Shown here piece after piece: positions 60,201-64,000 of a DNA stretch of 64,000 nt (within the stretch, counting starts at the first letter, position 1; every line of letters begins with the position of its first letter). The notes under the pieces are model-generated. The model searched no databases. It was not told where the DNA came from and was given only the letters and a program-made list of their open reading frames with translations. The position numbers and the translations under genes are program-made. The stretch spans positions 25,926 through 89,925 of the forward strand of contig DAOUBK010000055.1 in NCBI GenBank assembly GCA_034432635.1, read 5' to 3'. This DNA comes from Roseiflexus sp034432635. Its GTDB lineage: Bacteria; Chloroflexota; Chloroflexia; Chloroflexales; Roseiflexaceae.

Positions 60201-60680
60201 TGCATCACGCACGCCGATGATCGTTTCGAACGGAGGGGTGACCAGGACAACGAAGAGAAGCAGAATGGCAGGGAGAAGATTGAAGGGTGAACGTTGAAAG
60301 CTGAACGTTGAATGTTGAACGTTGAATGTTGAAGGTTGGGTGTCAGAAGGTTGAACGTTGGGCGTTGAACGTTGAACGTCGGGTGTTGAACGTGGGTTGC
60401 GTATTGTGGGTTGCCTGCCGGATGCATGGCTGATCAGGGTGGCGATGATGCAGAGAACAGCAACCACAGCAGCGTGCAGTGGCGCAGAAAAGACGCCAAT
60501 CTGCGCCAGGGTGAATGCCAGCCATCCGTTCAGCAGTGCGCCAATCAGGGTATATTCGAACCAGCGTTCGAGCCAATCACCCGTGTGCCACGCAACCGGC
60601 AGCGCGCGAGCGATCAACGCACCAGTCAGTGTGAGTATTAGAATGATGAGAGGCAGGATAGCAAAAGCGATAATTGTCAC
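57255..60680 (-). CDS. Large polytopic membrane protein with heptamer-derived insertions; probable GT-C glycosyltransferase
   Basis: In this 1141-aa protein N-terminal helices (IIAFAILPLIILILTLTGALI) are followed by 10 or more hydrophobic segments and a loop with GVRDAGVYANAGFIMARTGS. The acidic RDAGVY in the first large loop suggests a GT-C-type enzyme using polyprenyl-phosphate sugars. A non-membrane C-terminal domain starts at about 900. Three inserts made of FNVQ-RST-like repeats lie near residues 94-133, 336-366 and 797-812, encoded by heptamer arrays. The start is GTG 60680 with a weak ribosome site. The substrate is unknown. Confidence 0.78.
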   Translation of the reverse strand: MTIIAFAILPLIILILTLTGALIARALPVAWHTGDWLERWFEYTLIGALLNGWLAFTLAQIGVFSAPLHAAVVAVLCIIATLISHASGRQPTIRNPRSTPDVQRSTPNVQPSDTQPSTFNVQHSTFSFQRSPFNLLPAILLLFVVLVTPPFETIIGVRDAGVYANAGFIMARTGSLTFTDPLVAQIAADQQSADPSLADAAHQAETNILGVQNAQRFIATRLRAAGFFIDQGDLDRGRVVPQGLHLFSAWIGLLAAFFGMHGGLLAPAVTGLLGVWSVALLARRIADSWVGLLAALFLTLNAVQVWFSRYSTAETTAQFLIFAGLYAFTKAFGFSNVQRATFQGATCNVPTSKAQRPTLNVQPSTFYALLAGLAFGQLALTRIEFFLVVGPLVLYLIFIWLARCWILPHTALLAGAGVLLLHAGLQIVFLARAYFFDTLFARLQDFALTAALALPFLTPALRQVYLLRPCSRLTMQPCPPIAGMPPTTDAPLNWTRIGSELFAVIVIIIALIAVRRLNLIARLVSVLARLNRSLRLIAAVTVIVLGGYTYLIRPQILSLTTIAALPTCLTPAQLTKPQSACLTLQGYVGAPIASPAYVDPLAGWIDHLVSLVRGRSTPPRETCIALRRETLPPSADRRTMPEVMRDGLIREADLAPATLAILRACDRYVLRDLFGVAQANLVRLGWYLSPLGVVLAIGGLALMVYRINSTSWMFLVIAAIASVVFLRLTYGTSDQHYIYIMRRYVPHIYPAFAIGIAYAIVHLAPDLRSCAGLVRSIAWKVHRNISPGQQHPAAPDIEHSTSNVERSTFNVQHPGSNLVRVLLTVALVLFLVVTGRPIYRHTEYAGAITQIGAMAAQLEPGAIVLMRGGAPSYAQARDIPDLLATPLTFAFGIDAFALKSRDPGQYAPQLSRYIRHWHDQGRPVYLAVSAGGALPLPRWRLELVGRFLFDLPEYEQPTDHKPSAVQRFTLDFALYRLTPGETAEAPPVILPNDYAFQVRGIYRAERMNDRLIAWTDGDALFRLPAPGAEPLSISVTLASGARPTTHTGETCLAVAAEPGFSVEDAEQAVFTTPVCVTPGVEPTTVTLTVDPRHMPPSPTGHLLLRVRSPVFIPARDDPASHDPRRLGVQIVRIGMATGKQE
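58244..58292 (-). repeat. In-gene heptamer array, seven units
   Basis: Plus strand units are GTTGAAC (three), GTTCAAC, GTTGGAC, GTTGAAT and GTTCAAT. They encode NVERSTFNVQ-type sequence on the minus strand. The 20-bp palindrome seen at 48175 recurs at 58255-58274. Confidence 0.85.
59583..59675 (-). repeat. In-gene heptamer array, 13 units
   Basis: Eleven 7-nt units (GAACGTT, GGACGTT, GCACGTT and similar) and two 8-nt units (GGAACGTT) total 93 nt, which is 31 codons. It encodes the RPTLNVQPSTF-type segment. Confidence 0.85.
60281..60400 (-). repeat. In-gene heptamer array, 17 units
   Basis: Sixteen 7-nt units (TGAACGT, TGAATGT, TGGGCGT and similar) and one 8-nt unit (CAGAAGGT) total 120 nt, which is 40 codons. 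It encodes QPSTFNVQHSTF-type sequence after the first membrane segments. Confidence 0.85.
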
Positions 60681-60687
60681 CGGATTA

Positions 60688-60715
60688 GAGAACCGAGAAC
60701 TGAGAACCGGGAACT
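60688..60715. repeat. Second heptamer family (GAGAACC), four units
   Basis: GAGAACC, GAGAACT, GAGAACC, GGGAACT in perfect 7-nt phase, 8 bp upstream of the membrane-protein start codon. Confidence 0.8.
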
Positions 60716-60821
60716 ATCGATGCTGGACTTTCCCTGTACGTGTTCGGGATGACCAGACGAGCATGTACAGCATCGGTGCGTTGCTTGTGCCCTGGGCTTG
60801 TGGGGGATGAACGTGATAAGG

Positions 60822-60921
60822 GTGCAACACGCTGCACTTCATGGCGTATCTGCTGGCTTACATGTTTCGCGCGATGAAGACGCGCACGAATGTGATTATG
60901 TGCAACACGCTGCGTTTCATA
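60822..60921 (+). repeat. Imperfect direct repeat, 78 bp apart
   Basis: GTGCAACACGCTGC is identical at 60822-60835 and 60900-60913. Similarity extends on both sides (GAAYGTGAT before, TTCAT after). Confidence 0.7.
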
Positions 60922-60993
60922 AACGAACGCCGTTCATCCGTGTTATTCCAGGGAACATCAAGAACCAGATTATACCACGCGACCGTCATACTC

Positions 60994-61022
60994 TTGACAT
61001 GCGGATTGCCAGCCCTTATAGT
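60994..61022 (+). promoter_or_regulatory. topA promoter 1
   Basis: TTGACA (60994-60999), a 17-nt spacer and TATAGT (61017-61022): near-perfect consensus. Confidence 0.75.
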
Positions 61023-61081
61023 GCACGGATGGGGCGGGATCGAAACCCCGCGAAGAATCACATCATCATCACCTACCCTTA

Positions 61082-61090
61082 TGGTATAGT
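61082..61090 (+). promoter_or_regulatory. topA promoter 2 (extended -10)
   Basis: TGGTATAGT about 55 nt before the topA ATG; no clear -35. Confidence 0.45.
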
Positions 61091-61093
61091 CGC

Positions 61094-61119
61094 TGCCTGT
61101 ATGCCGCAGGCACATACAG
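61094..61119 (+). repeat. Overlapping alternative hairpins in the topA leader
   Basis: TGCCTG (61094-61099) can pair with CAGGCA (61107-61112), or CTGTATG (61097-61103) with CATACAG (61113-61119). The two pairings share bases and exclude each other. Confidence 0.5.
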
Positions 61120-61143
61120 ATAGCAATCGAAACTGGACAGAAT

Positions 61144-63504
61144 ATGGGCGAGAAACTGGTTATTGTCGAGTCGCCGGCAAAGGCGCGCACTATCCAGAAG
61201 TACCTCGGTCAGGGGTATCGGGTCGAGGCTTCGATGGGGCATGTTTGCGATCTGCCAAAGAGCGATCTTGGCGTTGATCTCGATGCAGACTTTGCGCCGG
61301 TGTATGAGATTTCGCCGGGCAAGGAGAAGATTATTGCCGCGCTGCGCAAATCGATTCGCCAGGCGGAGGCTGTGTATCTGGCGACCGACCCGGATCGTGA
61401 GGGGGAAGCGATTGCCTGGCATATCACCGAGGCAGCGAAAATTCCGCGTGGAAAGTCGGTGTACCGGGTTGTCTTTACCGAGATCACGCCCGGTGCAGTG
61501 CGCAGTGCGATGGCATCGCCGCGTGACATTGACCGCCGGCTGGTCGATGCGCAGCAGGCGCGTCGTGTGCTGGACCGTTTGGTGGGCTACAAACTGTCGC
61601 CGCTTCTGTGGGAGAAGGTGCGACGTGGGTTGTCCGCCGGGAGGGTGCAGTCGGTTGCAGTACGCCTGATCGTTGAGCGTGAACGCGAGATCGAGGCGTT
61701 CGTACCGCGGGAATACTGGACGATCGAAGCCGATTTGCTCAAGCAGGATGCACGCGATCCGTTTCGCGCCGTACTGATCGAGCGCGCCGGCAGGAAACTC
61801 GAGAAGTTCGACATCGGTTCAAGTGAGCAGGCGCAGGCAATCATCGCCGATCTGGAGGGCGCTGCATATGTCGTGCGCAAGGTGACGCGCCGCGACAAAC
61901 GACGCACGCCGCCGCCGCCGTTCACCACCAGTACGTTGCAGCAGGAAGCCGGACGTAAACTCGGTTTTTCCGCCAAACGCACCATGGTGGTGGCGCAACA
62001 GTTGTACGAAGGGGTGGATATCGGCGGTGACGAGGGACTGGTCGGTCTTATCACGTATATGCGCACCGATAGCGTGAACGTGTCGCGCGAAGCGCAGGAA
62101 GAGGCGCGCATCGTTATCCGCGAGCGGTATGGCGGTACATACCTGCCGCCCAAACCGCCGGTCTACAAAACGAAGACCAAAGGGGCGCAGGAGGCGCACG
62201 AAGCCATTCGCCCAACTCTCAGCCGGCGCACGCCGGAACAGGTGCAACCCTATCTGACGAGTGAACAGTACCGTCTCTATGAGTTGATCTGGAAACGATT
62301 CATTGCCAGCCAGATGGAGGCAGCGGTTTTCGACAGTACGACGGTGGACATTGGCGCCGGGCGTGAGATCGGGCGGAGTGCAGGCAATGACCCGTACACC
62401 TTCCGAACTACCGGTTCCGTTCTGAAGTTCCCTGGATTCCTGGCGGTCTACAATGTCAGCCTGGACGAAGGCGAAGAGGACGAGGATAGCGAACGGCTCC
62501 TGCCATTGCTTGTGGAAGGGGACGTGCTCGATCTTGTACAGTTGTTGCCGGTGCAACACTTCACCGAGCCGCCGCCGCGCTTCACCGAAGCTAGCCTGGT
62601 GAAGGAGCTGGAACGTCTCGGTATCGGGCGTCCCTCGACTTACGCACCCACCATCTCGACAATTATCGAGCGCGATTACGTTGAACTTGCAGATAAAAAA
62701 CTCGTGCCGACGACACTTGGCAGGGTTGTGACTGACCTGCTCGTGCAACATTTTCCGAGTATCGTCGATTATGGTTTCACCTCGGAAATGGAGCAGCAAC
62801 TCGATGACATTGCCGAAGGTGAGAAAGAGTGGGTGCCGGTGTTGCGCGCCTTCTACGAACCGTTCGAGCAGAAACTGGCAGACGCACAGCGCAGTATGCG
62901 CAACGTCAAGCGTGAGGAGATCCTGACCGACCTGACCTGCCCGAAGTGTGGTCAGGGACAGCTGGCGATCCGGTTCGGCAAGAACGGCGAATTTCTGGCG
63001 TGCAACCGCTACCCGGAGTGTGATTTCACCAGCGACTTCCATCGCGATGGTGAGGGACGTATTGTGCTCGACGCGCCGGCTGCACCGCAAGCGAGCGATG
63101 TCATCTGTGAGCTGTGCGGGCGACCAATGGTGCTGAAGAAGAGCCGGTTTGGTCCATTCCTGGGATGCAGCGGCTACCCGGAGTGCAAAAATACCCGACG
63201 TCTCGATAAGCAAGGGAAGCCGGTGCCGCCCCCCAAGGCGACTGGTGTGACCTGTCCGAAGTGTCGTCAGGGTGAATTGCTGGAGCGGCGCGGCAAGTTC
63301 GGGCGTCCATTCTTCGGGTGCAGTCGTTATCCGAAGTGCGACTATCTGGTGAACTCGCTTGAGGAGGTAGCAACCTACACGCCTGACAATAACGTGCCAT
63401 CAGAAGCGAAGGCAGAGGAACCGGTAGTTAAGCGAACAAAGACACCTGCAAGCAAAAAGCGGGCAAAAATGGCTGCGCCTGGAAACGGTGCATTAGAAGA
63501 TTGA
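61144..63504 (+). CDS. topA: DNA topoisomerase I
   Basis: This 786-aa type IA enzyme relaxes negative supercoils. The Toprim domain has VIVESPAKARTIQKYLG and YLATDPDREGEAIAWH. The catalytic Tyr305 is in GLITYMRTDSVNVS, and GRVQSVAVRLIVEREREI and GIGRPSTYAPTIST are also family motifs. Three C-terminal Cys4 zinc modules follow (CPKCGQGQL, then CELCGRPMVL, then CPKCRQGELL, each closed by a second Cys pair), and a Lys-rich tail ends the protein. Two promoters precede it. Length and domain order are normal. Confidence 0.97.
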   Translation: MGEKLVIVESPAKARTIQKYLGQGYRVEASMGHVCDLPKSDLGVDLDADFAPVYEISPGKEKIIAALRKSIRQAEAVYLATDPDREGEAIAWHITEAAKIPRGKSVYRVVFTEITPGAVRSAMASPRDIDRRLVDAQQARRVLDRLVGYKLSPLLWEKVRRGLSAGRVQSVAVRLIVEREREIEAFVPREYWTIEADLLKQDARDPFRAVLIERAGRKLEKFDIGSSEQAQAIIADLEGAAYVVRKVTRRDKRRTPPPPFTTSTLQQEAGRKLGFSAKRTMVVAQQLYEGVDIGGDEGLVGLITYMRTDSVNVSREAQEEARIVIRERYGGTYLPPKPPVYKTKTKGAQEAHEAIRPTLSRRTPEQVQPYLTSEQYRLYELIWKRFIASQMEAAVFDSTTVDIGAGREIGRSAGNDPYTFRTTGSVLKFPGFLAVYNVSLDEGEEDEDSERLLPLLVEGDVLDLVQLLPVQHFTEPPPRFTEASLVKELERLGIGRPSTYAPTISTIIERDYVELADKKLVPTTLGRVVTDLLVQHFPSIVDYGFTSEMEQQLDDIAEGEKEWVPVLRAFYEPFEQKLADAQRSMRNVKREEILTDLTCPKCGQGQLAIRFGKNGEFLACNRYPECDFTSDFHRDGEGRIVLDAPAAPQASDVICELCGRPMVLKKSRFGPFLGCSGYPECKNTRRLDKQGKPVPPPKATGVTCPKCRQGELLERRGKFGRPFFGCSRYPKCDYLVNSLEEVATYTPDNNVPSEAKAEEPVVKRTKTPASKKRAKMAAPGNGALED

Positions 63505-63591
63505 AGCGATGAGGTGAATTCCGGTCTCCGGCATAGAGGCTACCGTATCGGTGTGCACATGCGCTTCTGGTGAAAAGAAGCTACTGCCGCG

Positions 63592-64000
63592 CTATGAAGC
63601 GTCATCCGGGTCGATCCCCAGCGCTTTCAGACGTTCGCGCAGCACACGTAGGAGCTCTTCTGCCTCGGCGCGCGCCGCTGCTTCCCGCCGCGCCTGTTCC
63701 TCCGCCTCGGCGCGCGCCCGCGCTTCGGCTTCTCGCGCCGCTGCTTCCCGCCGCGCCTGTTCCTCCGCCTCGGCGCACGCCGCCGCTTCCCGTCGCACCC
63801 GCGCTGCCGCCTGTTGCGCCCGCTCCTCCGCCCGCCGCGCCTGCTCCACTACCGTCACATAGTCCCCCATCTCCCGCCGCGCTGCATCGTAGCCCACCAC
63901 GTGGTCGCGCCGCAGCCCCAGCCATACGTCGGCAATCGCCAGGTGCACCCGCCCCTCGCCGTCCGGCGCCTGCACCCGGTATACCCCCCCCTTCCAGCCG
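63592..64000 (-). CDS. C-terminal part of a coiled-coil protein, probably Uma2-like
   Basis: The gene enters from the right edge. Visible are 136 codons from GWKGGVYRVQAPDGEGRVHL, then IADVWLGLRRDHVVGYDAA. A long Ala/Glu/Arg coiled coil follows (repeated EEQARREAAAR) and the end is LLRVLRERLKALGIDPDDAS. Uma2-family (DUF820) endonuclease-like proteins often end in such an Arg/Ala/Glu coil closing RLRALGIDP, so that is the best guess. The catalytic part would lie outside the window. A run of eight G residues on the coding strand near 63985 encodes Gly-Gly. Confidence 0.5.
   Translation of the reverse strand, partial: GWKGGVYRVQAPDGEGRVHLAIADVWLGLRRDHVVGYDAARREMGDYVTVVEQARRAEERAQQAAARVRREAAACAEAEEQARREAAAREAEARARAEAEEQARREAAARAEAEELLRVLRERLKALGIDPDDAS

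Larger units (their letters stand above)
60681..61143. other. Divergent intergenic region upstream of topA
   Basis: This 463-bp region has no credible gene. It holds a second heptamer array (60688-60715), an imperfect direct repeat (60822-60843 and 60900-60921), two candidate topA promoters and overlapping leader hairpins near 61094-61119. Confidence 0.7.

Noticed and set aside
61028..61052. Short GCGGG/CCCCGC hairpin considered as a tRNA T-arm or small RNA
   Set aside because: No cloverleaf or CCA end can be formed around it; the pairing is only about five bases.
61819..63213. 464-codon minus-strand open frame inside topA
   Set aside because: The plus strand encodes catalytic Tyr and zinc motifs of topoisomerase I. 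The antisense frame lacks a ribosome site and features.

Overview
The window is about 60% GC and reads as the chromosome of a filamentous Chloroflexi bacterium, most likely Roseiflexus or a close relative. This judgement rests on gene content and on lineage-style secreted proteins with long Thr/Pro stalks; I recognised no rRNA or other marker gene. Coding density is high and promoters are mostly of the sigma-70 type. I saw no rRNA, tRNA, CRISPR array, insertion sequence or prophage.

Layout. 1-5400: a partial nicotinate phosphoribosyltransferase-like gene, small lineage-specific proteins, a secreted triple-repeat protein, and a large PHP/AlbA_2-type protein with C-terminal tandem repeats. 5400-14600: a HAD phosphatase with argS, two overlapping sensor kinases, an FtsW/RodA-family protein and ychF. 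15000-28400: an ECF sigma factor with its probable membrane anti-sigma partner, tgt, recO, a PH/SHOCT membrane protein, a purine nucleoside phosphorylase, DUF427, a penicillin acylase, a Nudix hydrolase, a Fur-family regulator, a DsbA-like lipoprotein and a family 2 glycosyltransferase. 28400-34100: a phosphatidylserine decarboxylase-like gene, the ffh-rpsP-khpA-rimM operon and an ABC-2 exporter. 34300-39800: the cell-shape operon mreB-mreC-mreD-mrdA. 39800-56000: a Tad/Flp pilus locus in two operons separated by a Kelch-like surface protein. One operon is cpaB-tadZ-tadA-tadB-tadC-DUF192-glycosyltransferase; the other is three TadE/TadG-type genes carrying PA14 and von Willebrand A modules. 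56000-57250: a non-coding island of GC-rich repeats. 57250-64000: a large membrane protein invaded by heptamer repeats, topA, and the C-terminal end of a coiled-coil (probably Uma2-like) protein.

The most unusual signal is a dispersed heptamer repeat (consensus CGTTGAA/TTCAACG). It occurs between genes, at the translation start of mrdA, and as three insertions inside one membrane-protein gene. Because 7 is not a multiple of 3, a perfect array encodes the same heptapeptide cycle (FNVQRST) in all three frames of one strand, and meets TGA in all three frames of the other. All three in-gene arrays lie in the open orientation. Two of them contain 8-nt units that bring the array length, by my boundaries, to a multiple of three.

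The cell-shape operon, the Tad pilus genes and the two membrane glycosyltransferase-like proteins suggest that much of the window serves the cell envelope. The absence of an outer-membrane secretin between cpaB and tadZ is compatible with a monoderm-like envelope.
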